DNA of 64,000 nt from Styela clava (taxonomy: Eukaryota > Chordata > Ascidiacea > Stolidobranchia > Styelidae), in the NCBI RefSeq assembly GCF_964204865.1, contig NC_135259.1, forward strand, positions 2,294,001 through 2,358,000, written 5' to 3'. How positions within the stretch are numbered: the stretch's first letter is position 1; every line of letters starts with the position of its first letter. Shown here piece after piece: positions 51,833 to 64,000 of the stretch. Under the pieces are notes generated by a model that was given only the letters and a program-made list of their open reading frames with translations, was not told the origin of the DNA and ran no database searches. A program made the position numbers and the translations under genes.

Positions 51833-53368
51833 ACTGATCCGAGTATTTGTATCTGCATTGCCAGATCAGGTACCACAGTCCACCGTTCTCCATAAAAAAC
51901 TTCCTACTTTCGATGAGCACCAGATCCGCCGACGTGTGCGGAACCACCACAACGTGCGCAAATTTTGATGACGTCATAGAATTTTAAAAATTCCCATGAA
52001 GCTCACAAAAATATTTGAAATATATATAAGTAATAATCTTTTGGCAAAATGTACAATCTTCAAAACCAGTGAATATTGCAAAGCAATTGGTCCAGTAATT
52101 TATGAGAAAAACGATTTTTCATAACGATATAAAGAACAACAACAACATTATAACAAAACAATCCATATGTCCACTCTGTGTCCAATAATGATTCGTGGTG
52201 AAGTTAGGAACCACCATACAGTCGTCGACATCACGCAATTCTTTTTGAAGTAAACAAGTTAATATTTATCGCTATGTCTGAAAATCGGTAAGGGTGAAAA
52301 TGTGTCCAAGCGCCAGTTAAAAAAAATTGTGTCGCTGTTGACACCATGCTGATTAGCCAATGCCACAATTGAGCTAAAACCATAAAAATATCTAGTGTCA
52401 TGATGTCACTTTTGTTGGTGGTTCCGTGAAAAATGCAATTAGAATTAAAATCCTTAAAACATAAAATAAAGCACGATGCTAAGGTTATGATGTGCGAATA
52501 GAATACTCGAGAGGTCCGAATTCGGAACGCGGCCTAGCAGTAGACCAGCACTGGTCCAGAATACCACAATGAACGACAACGCAAGTTTCAGTTCAATGGA
52601 TTATGTGAGTAAGACATGAGATATGCTATATTTTTTTCTTTTTCTGTCTTCTGATTATCGTGATAGTGATATTATACGAAAAAACCAATGAAAAGCGTCC
52701 GAATCCCCAGAAATCATATTATGAGAATAGTCGCCATAGGACAAGACATTCCAATTAAGCGAGTCCCATAAAATAAACTAAACGTTGTTTTAAAACTAAA
52801 TATAATTTCAAAATTCGAGTAAATGTATAGTGCAAATTTAAGGTAAATTAAACCCTAAGCAGTTTTGTATTATTTATCTATGCACGATGTCTACACGGAC
52901 AATTCCCACCAAGGCAATGAATGAGGAAAATAAAAGTCCCTGCATCTGCTGGTTAACTAACCCCATACCCATGTACTGGTAACCGAACGAAAGGCCGTGG
53001 TTCGTCAGATCATTAAGGACCTCGGAAATAGATAGCTATATGTTGGCAAAGCATGCTTTATAAATCAGGATCCTATGATCAATGAACCTGAACGTATATC
53101 CCAAACTACATGTTCTGGAGATGGGTCTTGAATGAATATTATCTGTGCAATAACAGCATGTGACATATTCTGTAAAAAATGTATCAATCAATATAAATTA
53201 TTCAGTAGCTCTATGAATATAATTAAAGAAGGCATATTTTAATTTGATTTCCCAATAAGGATTTGATAATTGGATATATTCACTGACGAAATTCGGATTG
53301 GCGACACGATTGTGCGCATCAGAAACGGATATTACCAAAACGAATACGTTTTTCCGTGTTTCAACAAA

Positions 53369-53375
53369 TATAAAA
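53369..53375 (+). promoter_or_regulatory. TATA box of gene C
   Basis: TATAAAA lies 39 bases upstream of the gene C ATG, the same position as for gene A. Confidence 0.5.
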
Positions 53376-53407
53376 CAAAGAATTGCATAAGCAATTTAAA
53401 ATTCATT

Positions 53408-56400
53408 ATGACAAATCTGAAGTTCTTGTTGCTATATTTTGTAATTTTTGAACTATCAATAGAGCATGCAAATGCCATTGGAAGAGGTTTAATGGGAGGA
53501 TATACAGATGGTCTGCGCTTAGGACAAACAGTTAAAGGTTTGTATGCGTTTCACGGTGATTGTATATTTTTTTAATCCCTTCTAATAACATTATCTTTAT
53601 TGTTAGATATTCTCAAAACTTATAATAGCCGCACGTGATTTCTTATTTACAGTATTTTAAAGTGCTTAAAATCTGCTCAACTTTGAAGATTTTAGATTCG
53701 ATATTTTTCTGATAATCAAAATGTAAGTTTGAAATGAAATACCATAAAATGCACAAAACACTTTGGAAAATTAAGCGTTTCAATTATGCCCAATATATTA
53801 ATTTACTCTAGTAGCTGTATCCTGTATGACTTTCATTGGTTATTCTTGCAAAGTCTCGAAGCAGATGCATCTTAATTTCTAATAAATTGTTCTTAAACAG
53901 AATATCAAACCGATGTTGAACCATTCAGCGACACCTTTTCTTGCAGCAACATAAGTCGAGGTAAGTTTTTCGAAAACAAAATATATTCGGGAAACAATAA
54001 ACTTTTTGAAATATTTTGGCAATGGTTTAGTTCTATGAAATCAGACAGCAAGAAGCACTTTGGCTAGTAAAACTACTCACTCAAGATACGACTTACAAGA
54101 AAGCACTTGCCGATTAGTCAAATATCTTTCTGTAATAATCATGTTAGGGCTATTGGGCTATAGCTAGAAAACTAATAAAAAAAATAACTTGCATGCATAT
54201 AGTATAATAACGTGTATAAAGACAATATATTTATATTAATACCTAACAGTGGAGCTGAAATCCATTACTCGAGCTTACAAATTATTCAGTTATAAAGCAG
54301 CTGGGAAGTGGGATATATTTATATTTTCACGATGCATGATCGCGTGATGTCATTTATCGGATAATATAAAGCATAACTACGGTATAACTTACCACAGTGT
54401 TCCAACATCATTGCAAATTATTTTCAGCTTATTCTCGACCCGATCTTGTTCCATACGATCCTTCCGTCGAGTTTATGGAAATGTTCTGGAGGAATTTTGG
54501 TCCGGAATTTATATACGGTAATTGTTTATTCAGTGGTACAACCACAAGCATAATGTATAACGAGTAACAATTTACTCTGATATAGTAAGTTTATTCAAGT
54601 ACAGACAGAGGTATTTCAATTCTTTACCTCTTTTAGAGTTTTTCTCAGTGACAATATTTTTACAGTTGTGTCACAAATCTAAAGTAAAGCCTCTAAATTT
54701 GTTTGTTCATTTTTGTGAATGTTTTTAATGAAATAGAACAAAATCTTATGTTGTTTCTCAGCGGGGCCGGAATCTATGTTTACTGGATATAATGTTATGG
54801 AAACTGCAATTATTCCGAAAATAGATGAACTGAAGAGCACCGCGTGTTCGTTGCGCAGAAGGATTCTAAATTCCACTGCTCACGGTTGGTAATTATTCAG
54901 CTAATTTATAATTTCTGACCGTTAGTGTAACCTATAGCATGAATACTGAGGAATTGCGTTTTGGAGTATGCATCACCACATTTTCCCAGCGTGCAAACAA
55001 ACGACAAGATACGGATTGAATAAATATATGAACCGACATGATTTAAATTGATTTATAATTTCATTCATCAGATATCCTGGAAAGTTACAATTCTCTGGAT
55101 GCGATAGAAAGTGTCACGCATATGGGACGATATACATCGAAAGACCATGACAAGTTGAAGGATCTTAAAAACCGCTCGGAAAAATGTAAGATTTTCTCTT
55201 CTGCTGCTTGAACAACAACATATTCCCTATTCTTGTTATACTCTATATATGTTGATGTGCGCAATCTTATAGAATTTTTGAACTGCTTTATTTATCGCCA
55301 GTTTTCTTACCTCAAATCTAACTCAGATTTCCGTGGTCATACAGTCACACACAAGTGCCTATCTTTGAGTTAACGCTTAATAAACAACTATCTCTTAATA
55401 CTACAAGCGTTAACTCGTATTATTGTTATTTATTAAGATATTATTATCAATTATTGGTATTTATTAAGTGCAGCTTTATTTAACTAATATAGCATGATAC
55501 CTTACCGGTACTATAGCGGTTCTCATCATCCTATTTGTATATTTCTAGTGCATTTTGTTGTCTCATGCGCTTTTGTGCTGGATCTATCCTATGATTAATA
55601 TCTTAGCATTTACCAGAAAAATGCTTACCTTTTACTGCTTTTTTGCCCATTTTTGTCACATTTTCATGTTTATATCTGCCTCCGCCTTCGGTAGAGACCT
55701 ACGATTTTATATTCAAAAATCACTCAAATTCTGAGTGCTACTGAATTCACTTATACTTTCCGGCGGTCTCTACCCTCCTATGTCGTACTTCGGTACGGCG
55801 TCAAAATATAACACTATTTCCGCATCGATTGGAATAACTAACTCGACTTTATCTTTCTGTTTGTTATTCAATAACCAACTGCTGTTACCATGGCTACCTC
55901 GACCAGTGGTGTCGGGAGTCGCATTCTCATATTAACTAGAGTGACACCGTGATATCGGTCACTTAAATGTGTAAAAAGGCCGTCTTCGACTTTATTATTT
56001 TATTTATTATTCACGACTTTTGCTAGTATCCTGTTTGACTTTTTTCTCACTATGATTTAATTTTTAGACTCACTCCCCCAGGGTGACGCTGCTGGATAAC
56101 CTCTTCTGGTTTATCGCGCCTCCCTTCACACTGAAAGTATTGTTTTATATGTGATTCGTAGTTATTTTTGTCTATTGTGTACTTTTGGTATGTGATGAAA
56201 TAAACTACTGACTGACTGACTGATAAATACCATATATACTTTAACTCCAGCTTCAGTTCTTTAAACCGACTGCATAGATTGATTTTGTCAATAGTGGCAC
56301 ACAATGAGACATAAGTATATATATATAATATATTCATGCTCGTATATTCTTTCAACTCTTTTCAATTTCTAATCGTGTCAGGCAGATTTGTGTGAATCCA

Positions 56401-56985
56401 TGCCCTGCAATGCAAAATGTCTGCGTTTCGAAATATTATAATGGTCGGCATTGCATCATATTTATTTCCACAATATCACGTCGGTAGCCGGTTTGAATCT
56501 GGAAGCCGGTTTGAGGCGCCATCACGTTCTTTTCCTTTTTTACAGTATGGTTTATGAGACATCCAAATATCAACGATCTTCTTGCTGCAATGAAAACATT
56601 TTTCTGTGGGTTTCACACTTGTAACGTTGGAGAATGTGTAATTGGAAGCGAGTATGGAGAAGCGGAACTGGAAGCTGTAAGAATTGATTTGATAAAAGCT
56701 TGGACAAAAAGTGTAGGAACATCAGACCTGGATGGCAAAGAGAACATTGATTTTAAAAGTGCTATGGGAATGATGCAAAACAACGATGAAGCTTTGAATG
56801 GCGTACCCCTTGAAGACTTGCTACCATATTGGGTTTTACTACTTGCAGCAATAGATAGAATTTTGTTTATTACGACGTTTCTAGAGAATAATCCCACTGC
56901 AGAAAACTTTATGATGGCGGTGTGGTATTCAACACAGTGTGATTGCTTGGAAGACTTTAAAGGCGAATTTTGCAACGTGTGTTAA
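53408..56985 (+). CDS. Gene C: secreted cysteine-rich family protein
   Basis: Six exons: 53408-53537, 53901-53960, 54428-54517, 54762-54884, 55072-55185 and 56546-56985, totalling 957 nt and 318 residues. All introns are phase 1, and the sizes of exons 2-5 match gene B exactly (60, 90, 123, 114). A signal peptide covers about residues 1-22. The protein has S-D-T-F-S-C with C58, sequons at N60 and N130, and A-C-S-L-R with C122. It also has F-F-C-x4-C-x3-C (193, 198, 203) and ends in C-x-C-x8-C-x2-C at 304-318. The frame is open upstream of the ATG, but the ATG next to the hydrophobic stretch and the TATA box favour this start. It lies outside the array and is single copy. Intron 5 (about 1.36 kb) holds a LINE-like tail. 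Function is unknown, probably extracellular. Confidence 0.78.
55730..56223 (+). mobile_element. LINE- or SINE-like 3' tail in intron 5 of gene C
   Basis: The segment ends with AATAAACTACTGACTGACTG and a short CTGA repeat (to about 56223). This arrangement is typical of non-LTR retroposon 3' ends with microsatellite tails. The upstream limit is uncertain and no reverse transcriptase coding is visible. Confidence 0.4.
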
Positions 56986-59427
56986 AACTGCATATAAATG
57001 TTGTTATGACAACTCACTTGTTTTTTGGATAACAGTTTTATCTAAACTTAGACCAAAGAAAATGTAATAGCAATTTACCCGTGAAAGCTGACTGTAGGTG
57101 GTGCAACACAGTAAATTGGAAAGGAAGATTTTTGTCATTTCCACCTCATCCGTTGTAATATACATTGTGTTTCCTTAATCACCAAAGCGTTAATACACAC
57201 TCGTACAGGTACAAAAGTTATCGAATAAGTTTTCAACAAAAATCGGTGAAAAAAGTTTCATATTCTATCTAATCATAAATTCCCACCCCGCGATGCTTGA
57301 ATGAAGACCAGAAGTTTATATACAGCTATATAGACGGAAAATCGTCAATACCAAATGATTCACCCCAGGTCGTTTTTCGTGTATGCCCAACAAAACTATT
57401 TTAATCTTTCACACAACTTAATCACAAATTTATTTTCAGTTTGTTTTATGTAATTCAAACACCGTCGCAAGTAAGGGTAGAATATTTCATTTGATAATTA
57501 TACATATAAATACATATAAAATATTTTGTAGAAGTCGACCATTCTAGTTTTGAAATAGATACGTTTTTACAATACTAAAATTCATTGTTCAAAACTAAAT
57601 TACGCAACGTTGACACCGACAGACAACGACACTTGCAGGCAATCTATTATCTTTGTGTATACGTATCGTTCATTTGTAGTGCAACAGTGAGTTTCGATAT
57701 GATTATGAGGACGTGAGAACGCTGTACGCTATTGGCTGAGCCCTTCTCAATTTGAACCTGAGAACCTGTGTTGTTTGTATTCTTTTTCATACTGTTACTG
57801 TTGTTTTGGAAAAATCGCTCATCGTTTAAGATGATCTCTAGAAAGGTCTTGTTCTAATATCGCTACGTTGGCCTACTAAAACCACGTACTGGTCAAAAAA
57901 AAAACATTTTAGACGTGTATGGTTTGAGTGAACCCAACGACATTCCGAAATAGTCTATTATCTGCCGCGATTCTTACGTCGCGAGAACGAAAGTCGTGCT
58001 TATCCCTGCACAACAAGAAACATATTCCGTAGTGATCTGATGCTGAAATACCAGCTGCACACACATAAATTTACATACATTTTATTGGTAAAGTTGGTCA
58101 GTGGTGCTCCCCTGCAGGATGCGTCTAAATCAGCTCCTGCTAATTTTAGATCCGTTATATCTATTAAAGTAAAATCATGCAATGAAATAAAGTCACAACT
58201 TTCTAAAAAATTTCCGACAATCTAAAGGACATGAGACGTAAGTCAATAAACCTATACTCTGTGCTATTCAACTCAATTCCATGGCGTACGTCGACTGAAA
58301 ATGTCAAGATTTCACCGCTCGGTGACAAAATAGACCAGAACACTGGGCCAATAACAATACCAGAATTGGGTAATAGTTTTAAAAGTAGGAGTTAATAATT
58401 CACCACCTAAGATTTCACAACAATACCTGTGGCGAGATTTTTTTGCCACGCTCAATAAATCCGTTTGTTTTTCTTTTGAGTGCTTGTGACATGACACGCG
58501 AATTGATATTTTACCTCACAGTGCTGTTTCAGCAGCAATTTGAACATTTACCAATTCCGTGCTGAACCCCTTGTCGATTCAATGGATAGGTCGTTCCGTT
58601 CGTTTATATTTGTTAATTTTATTAGATAATGTCTAATCATTGGCGTAAATACGTAAAATGGCGCCCATGGCAAAGTTTGAAAATGCGCCCCCTTGATGGT
58701 TTATAATGGCAATTTATAATGACTATTATTGAATTGAGATATTTGTACGTTATTATTTGAGTAAAAATACGAGTTTCAGTTATTCCCAATTTGAAATTAT
58801 TGGACACGTCAATGTACATAACAATCGTTTTGCATTTTAGGCTGGCACTCCTCTTCTTCTTGTTGTTTTTAAAAAATCGCGTTTCTCTTTATTCACTGGA
58901 CAAATGGCTTTGAAATTTTCAATGGAGAAAGATTGATTTTTTTCGTCAGGAGGCTATTACTTTTATTTATTTATTTCAAAAATTCCTGTGAACTTTGAAA
59001 GATTCGATTTTTATTGGGTCAGAATAAAATAGCGCCACTTTGTTTAGAATCTGAAATGCAGCACTATGCTCGATGTGCAGAATACGTGAAATCCAAGTGG
59101 TGGTAAACTCTGGACATGCACAAAATGATCTTCGCAGTTGACAGCTTCGAGCATATTATCAATATTGACGTTCAATACTCCGATCTTTATGTAATGGGAA
59201 ATAACCGGTGCTTTTATTTCTTCTAAATGTTGACTGTTACCTTTCTAATATCATTCGCAGAGGAATTGTCAAACCAGATAGTAGATGGGATAAGAGCTAC
59301 ATAATAGAAGACATTAATCAATTATGGAAAAGTACCAATTGAACCAAAATTCATTGTTCTGTCGTTCCTATAACGTTGTTATATAGGGAACAAGGCATTT
59401 ATGGCACAGAAACATGTTTGTGCCCAT
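56986..59427. other. Gene-poor 3' flank of gene C
   Basis: AT-rich sequence with no convincing exon. Short frames at 58000-58225 overlap on both strands and show no recognised motif. No clear poly(A) signal was found close behind gene C. Confidence 0.45.
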
Positions 59428-59685
59428 TCAGACATACTTTAAAGAAACAAAAGTAATAAAATGTAAGTCGCGATCACCAGCATCAGTTTCTAATAAACCT
59501 CTATAATATTGAGGAAGAGTACTAAGTTTATGGGCTACGATTGACCTTAATTGTTCGACAGTGTTTTGTACATTTGGTATGCTCAGAGATTGCATATCTT
59601 GTAGAATAGATATGAAAGCGCAGTTGCCATCTCCAGCTTTCTTTATCGAATGTAAATTGTTTATTCGACATACTTGTAAAGCCAT
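59428..59685 (-). pseudogene. OTU-family cysteine protease fragment
   Basis: An 85-residue frame starting at an ATG. It contains G-D-G-N-C-A-F with the catalytic-type Cys at residue 22, followed by a helix-like stretch with Q-L-R-S-I-V. D-G-N-C-x-F is the active-site signature of OTU deubiquitinases. Whole OTU domains are about 120-130 residues and need a C-terminal His, which is missing here, so this is a fragment or a single exon. It lies about 1.05 kb downstream of the integrase remnant on the same strand. OTU domains occur in some transposable elements as well as in host genes, and the source is undecided. Confidence 0.6.
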
Positions 59686-60734
59686 AACATACCACCTGGA
59701 ATATTGAAGAATGCTTTACGAAGTCTGTCAGTACAATCCCACGAAGCAGTTAGTTATTGGTAATAAATCACGAACCGTATGGCCGATAACCGGATACTGG
59801 GACGAGTTGGTTTGGTAAAATTCTCAGTTTTACAGTCTTTCTTGCCAGTCGGTTCAGTAGAAGTGGTGTCATTGTCAGATTTTCTTTTTTAAGTCATTGC
59901 ATTTTGGTAAGCCATGGCTTTACCAAAAGCTTTATAAGTTTTTAAGCATTCATCATATCGATGTCCTCTGCAAGGACAAATCATTATCTCGCAATGCTGC
60001 GATTCCTCAACACTTCATTACGACTGCCTCAAGGCTTTCGTATACTAGCTTGGTTTTGGCCAAAAACGTATGTAAGTATAAGTAATCTTATATTACTGGG
60101 TCAGAAATTGCCATAATTTAACAATGAAGAACCTGTGTTGGAATATCATGAAATTAAAGATAAAAAAAAAGTCACGAACAAATGAGTCATCTACATTCTA
60201 CATATAGAACTGCTTGTAATATTCTCCATTTCTTCCCTCTTTTTAATTTTCTAGCTTAATTTAACGAGTCAATGACATGTTGACATTAATTTTAATAAAT
60301 GATGTTTTTGTAATAATTCTTTCTGAGCACTGAAAGCCAATATTCCGATTTTTTAAAAAAACGTTCTTTAACTCTGCATGCATGTTCCCCTTCTTTCACC
60401 GACGTATAATGATGTTAGCATAATATCGCTGTACCCCAAAGATCAAACATAACATTAAAACATGTCAATTTCATGAGTGCAGATTTTCATTGCGATATTC
60501 TAAGAAATCTGAAAGCAGATGTGCGTGTGATGATTTTAACACAGAAATAAACGAGCTACACTAAGCTTTCATTGACTTAAACGTCAACCTAAAAATCAAA
60601 ACGTCATGTTATTCAAGGACGCACAGTATACGTCAACAGGGTCAAATGTTAATGCGTAGCTTGATTTTGGAACTAAAAAAAAAAACTATAAAAGTATAAT
60701 AATAACTCATTGATCCGAAATGAAGATATGTGAA
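59686..60734. other. Interval between OTU and integrase fragments
   Basis: About 1 kb with no coding region I can support. It may be the interior of the decayed element that carries the two flanking fragments. Confidence 0.4.
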
Positions 60735-61110
60735 AACTCAAATATGAACACGCGATTGTGTGGTGCAAAGAAGAGATTGCATGTAAAGCGTCTGGTAGAA
60801 TTTTCTCTCAAGCACTGTCGGGCATCAGTTTGATAGGTTTCCATATCCCGTTCGAGTGATAAGGTGTTGTATTTCTAGTCGTTATGCCTTTTTTTGTAAA
60901 ATACTGTCTTAGTCGATTAGCCAAAATGCAAGATCCCCTGTCGCTGTGAACGTACTCCGGTAAACCGACCAAAGAAAATAATGATGTGAGACATTCTTTT
61001 ATCTACTATCTATTATACTTGATTACTATCACAAGTAAATATCGCCGATTCCCCGCGACGGGGTTTACAAAATCAATCTTAATTCTCTCCCACGGCCGAG
61101 TATCTTTGAC
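60735..61110 (-). pseudogene. Decayed Ty3/Gypsy-type integrase core
   Basis: Reading the minus strand shows P-W-E-R-I-K-I-D-F (first acidic residue near 61072), then G-N-R-R-Y-L-L-V-I-V. Next come G-L-P-E-Y-V-H-S-D-R-G (second Asp at 60940-60942), T-T-P-Y-H-S-N-G and finally L-P-D-A-L-H. This is the normal order of the Gypsy integrase core. Stops and small frame breaks interrupt it. The two Asp residues are about 43 codons apart, shorter than usual. The expected third acidic residue after P-Y-H is not seen. It is therefore an inactive remnant. No LTRs or reverse transcriptase were found in the window. Confidence 0.75.
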
Positions 61111-62325
61111 CAAGTGATGACTCCCATCTTATATATAAAATTCTTTAGGCACATTGCCGATAATTAGTGCATTCCTCCTTCCAGAAAAAAGTGAAGAATT
61201 AGACCGTATATAAAGGTTCAACCACTTCATTGATATTTAAAGAATAAGGCAAACGAATGATGAAAACCGCAAAATATTCATCATTTACCGGCTAATCCAA
61301 CCATCGTATATTGCAGAATAGAGAATGGTACAGACAACCGACGTAATTAAATGACGATAAATCTTCCCAGTGGAAATCCTGTGCTCAAAAATTGTTGATA
61401 AAACATCTTATCTCAAGTCACTTTGGCCATGTACGGTCACAACAATTTAAAACACTTGTATCTCTGAATTAGAACATTCCAAGTAGAATAGTGAATGACT
61501 CACGAAGTAACCAGTTAAAGAGGTGGTTTATATATATCACGTAACATGTACAAAAGAAAAACAGGAATAAAAGCCAAGACTACGATATTTTATTAAAAAT
61601 TGCATGCAGTAGATCTCACATGAAGAAGAAAGTTATATATTTCGGTTGGTGTAAAGTAGATGTAAATATGAAATATTAACCAACGCTTTTTTATTTTTCA
61701 CTCGGGCATTATCCATAATTCGCATATCCATTATTTATCATTTATTTCAACAGCGGCGCCAGGCGTGACAAATTGATCGCATGACTGCAGATAATGAAAA
61801 GTACTTCGCAATTGTTTCACCATCATTGCGAGCGCGAAAATAAAAATCACAAGACTATGAGCGAGGAACGTTACCCTCCAGGTAAACAAATTATTGGTAA
61901 ATGACTTCAAAATTGTGTCAAACTATCTTCAAACTATCAATAACTCGTGCTTTACTAAAAAAATATCAGTATTCAAAACTATCAATAATACATTATATAC
62001 AGTGTATGAGGTTGATCTGGAAATATAGATTTGGTCATATGCAGAGAATTTGGAGGTAAAATGCAGTTGACTGAATGACTAATTTTTCACAAAACTTTGT
62101 TACAGATTTTACAAACACATTGTTCGCTAACTGTTTCCTGATGGCATTAGAAAATCAAATGATAATAGTAATATATAAAGAGGATGTGCCGAATATTGCT
62201 AGTGATAACGTGAGAGGGTTACTACAGGAATTGAAAGGTGATGGGCGATTTTTATGGGCGATGACGTCATCAAAATTAAGAATTGAGCGAAGGTTGCGCG
62301 TTCGCAATTTTATGCTTTCGTGTCC
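61111..62325. other. Gene-poor interval, upstream of the integrase remnant
   Basis: No supported gene. The open frame at 62075-62377 runs into the A-rich arm of the foldback structure and shows no motif. Confidence 0.4.
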
Positions 62326-62512
62326 ATATATATGGTGGCCCATCGTTGTCACGTGTAAAATTAAAAAAAAAAAATGAAAAAATAAAATGAAAAAGCGAAA
62401 ATAAAAAAATAGTTGTGAAAAAACATAAAAATAATTGAAAAAAAATAAATAAAAAAAGATTGAAATAAAAAAAAAATTTGAAAAATAAAACAAAAAAATT
62501 AAAAAAAAATTG

Positions 62513-62548
<36 letters not shown>

Positions 62549-63963
62549 AAAAAAATTGGATAAAAAGAAAATAAAAAGGTTGACAACGATGGTCCGCCTC
62601 GTGGCCCATCGTTGTCACGCGTTTTTATTTTTGGAAAATTTGATGCTGCTTGGGACCAACGTTGTCAGGCTTAATCCTACACGCACAAATGTGTTTCCTG
62701 GGTTCCTAACTCACTACTGATTTTCATGAGCAATATCCAATAAATTCAACATGAAAATGTTCTATAAATTCTCCATGCTACAAGTTCAACCACAAGCAAT
62801 ATATTTATAATAATGATAAGAGAATATAGAATTGGATACGAAAATTTGTTTTTACGTGTAGAAGGTAATTTAATTGGAAAATGCTGCTTAACTGCTCAGA
62901 CACTCGTGCGATGCCGGTACGCACTACGGTACCGTCTTATCGTACCGGTACCCATGCAATCACTCGTGAAAGAATGGGAGATACAGATAGTCTCTTAGAA
63001 TATAGTCTACTGAAACACTCTCTGCGCCTGCCCCATACCGTACAGCCGTAACGTACCGATCCAGACAAATGATAAATCGCCCGTGCTCAACCATTTATTT
63101 CAATCCATACCTCGACTCACTATATTCTACTAGGATCGAGGTATGGATTGAAATAAATGGTTGAGCACGGGCGATTTATCATTTGTCTGGATCGGTACGT
63201 TACGGCTGTACGGTATGGGGCAGGCACAGAGAGTGTTTCAGTAGTCTATATTCTACGAGACTATCCGTATCTCCCATTCTTTCATGAGTGATTGTATGGC
63301 TACCGGTACGGTCAGACGCAAGGCGACTATAACCGACTACCGGTATTTGGTAAGACGGTACGGTACCGGCATTGCGAGTGTCCAGACAACTGAGTAGTTA
63401 AGCAGCATTCTCCAATTAAATTACCTTATACACGTAAAAACAAATTTTCCGAATTTTCGTATTCAATTCTATATTGTCTTATCATTATTATAAATATATT
63501 ACTTCTTGTTGAACTTGTAGCATGGAGAATTTATAGAACATTTTCATATTGAATATTGCTCAAGGAAATCAGTAGTGAGTTTGAAACCCAGGGAACACAT
63601 TTGTGCGCGTAGGATTATGCCTGACAACGTTGGTCCCAAGCAGAAGCAAATTTTCTAAAAATAAAAACGCGTGACAACGATGGGCCACGAGGCGGATCAT
63701 CGTTGTCAACCTTTTTATTTTCTTTTTATTTAATTTTTTTTTTAATTTTTTTTTTTTTTTTTTTCAATTTTTTATTTTTTGTTTTTTTTTATTTTTTATT
63801 TATTTATTTATTTTTTTTATTTTTATTTTTTTTTCAATTTTTTTTTTAATTATTTTTATGTTTTTTTACAACAATTTTTTTATTTTCGGTTTTTTATTTT
63901 ATTTTTTATTTTTATTTTCAATTTTACGCGTGACAACGATGGGCCACCATACATATATTTGAG
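62326..63963. mobile_element. Large foldback (inverted repeat) element, about 1.64 kb
   Basis: Two arms of about 0.8 kb meet at a loop of about 22 bases (63115-63136). The stem closest to the loop pairs AATCCATACCTCG with CGAGGTATGGATT. The outer ends read TATGGTGGCCCATCGTTGTC on the left and its inverse on the right near 63930-63955. Each arm has an A- or T-rich tract of about 200 bases bracketed by CCCATCGTTGTCAC motifs. The inner parts are rich in GGTACCG-like words. The arms differ by point changes and small indels. No transposase is encoded and no clean target duplication was found. Confidence 0.7.
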
Positions 63964-64000
63964 CACCGCTCTCTCGTTTTTTCAACATATTACATTGGGC

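Larger units (their letters stand above)
48038..53368. other. Gene-poor interval between the array and gene C
   Basis: About 5.3 kb without a convincing exon. It contains an AT-rich run near 48327-48362, a hAT-like repeat end, a 142-bp tandem duplication and a short inverted-repeat element. It also has two related stretches (49020-49240 and 51390-51610) and an independent copy of the 203/204-bp inverted-repeat element. Confidence 0.5.

Noticed and set aside
62155-62586. Minus-strand frame rich in Phe, Leu and Ile
   Set aside because: It is a translation of the A-rich tract in the foldback arm, so it is low-complexity and not a protein gene.
1-64000. CRISPR arrays, tRNA or rRNA genes
   Set aside because: No short spaced repeats or recognisable RNA gene signatures were seen. 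The repeats present are long tandem units or transposon-like.

Overview
The window is AT-rich eukaryotic DNA from an invertebrate animal. It has short GT-AG introns, TATA boxes a few tens of bases ahead of first exons, and small secreted proteins spread over four to six exons. It also holds miniature inverted-repeat elements, a decayed Gypsy-type integrase and a LINE-like tail. A tunicate such as Ciona is my best guess, from the compact introns and the general look of the repeats. No marker gene proves this.

The window is built around one gene family that I do not recognise by name. I assembled four paralogues by hand from splice sites and called them D, A, B and C in map order. D (1952-296, minus) and A (3293-5239, plus) are divergently transcribed. 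B (first copy 10076-13087) follows A, and C (53408-56985) lies beyond the array. Each protein is about 300 residues. It has a signal peptide, an N-terminal region encoded by small exons, and a large last exon. The last exon carries a C-x4-C-x3-C motif near its start and a laminin-EGF-like C-x-C...G...C-x2-C motif at or near its end. Every intron in every paralogue is phase 1.

The central event is a recent tandem amplification. A 9,413-bp unit runs from inside exon 2 of A to the last sense codon of B and occurs five times in a row (3654-48034). The copies are nearly identical. Only the first A keeps its promoter, signal-peptide exon and full exon 2. The other four A copies are 5'-truncated, and three of them share a nonsense codon. 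B, with its own TATA box, appears complete in four copies. Its fifth copy (unit 3) is cut by a 200-N assembly gap (26774-26973). The array therefore multiplies B and carries A along as broken copies. The duplication junction removes B's stop codon and adds six codons to every B except the last. It also creates a TTTCAG sequence just ahead of the remnant of A exon 2.

The remainder is gene-poor. The A-B spacer (about 4.8 kb, repeated in each unit) holds a 204-bp inverted-repeat element with a perfect 9-bp target duplication, plus other repeat-like segments. A second, independent copy of that element, in the opposite orientation and with a different 9-bp duplication, lies at 51630-51832. The region 48-53 kb contains further repeats. 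Beyond C (57-64 kb) are an OTU-protease fragment, a decayed Gypsy-type integrase and a large foldback structure of about 1.64 kb.
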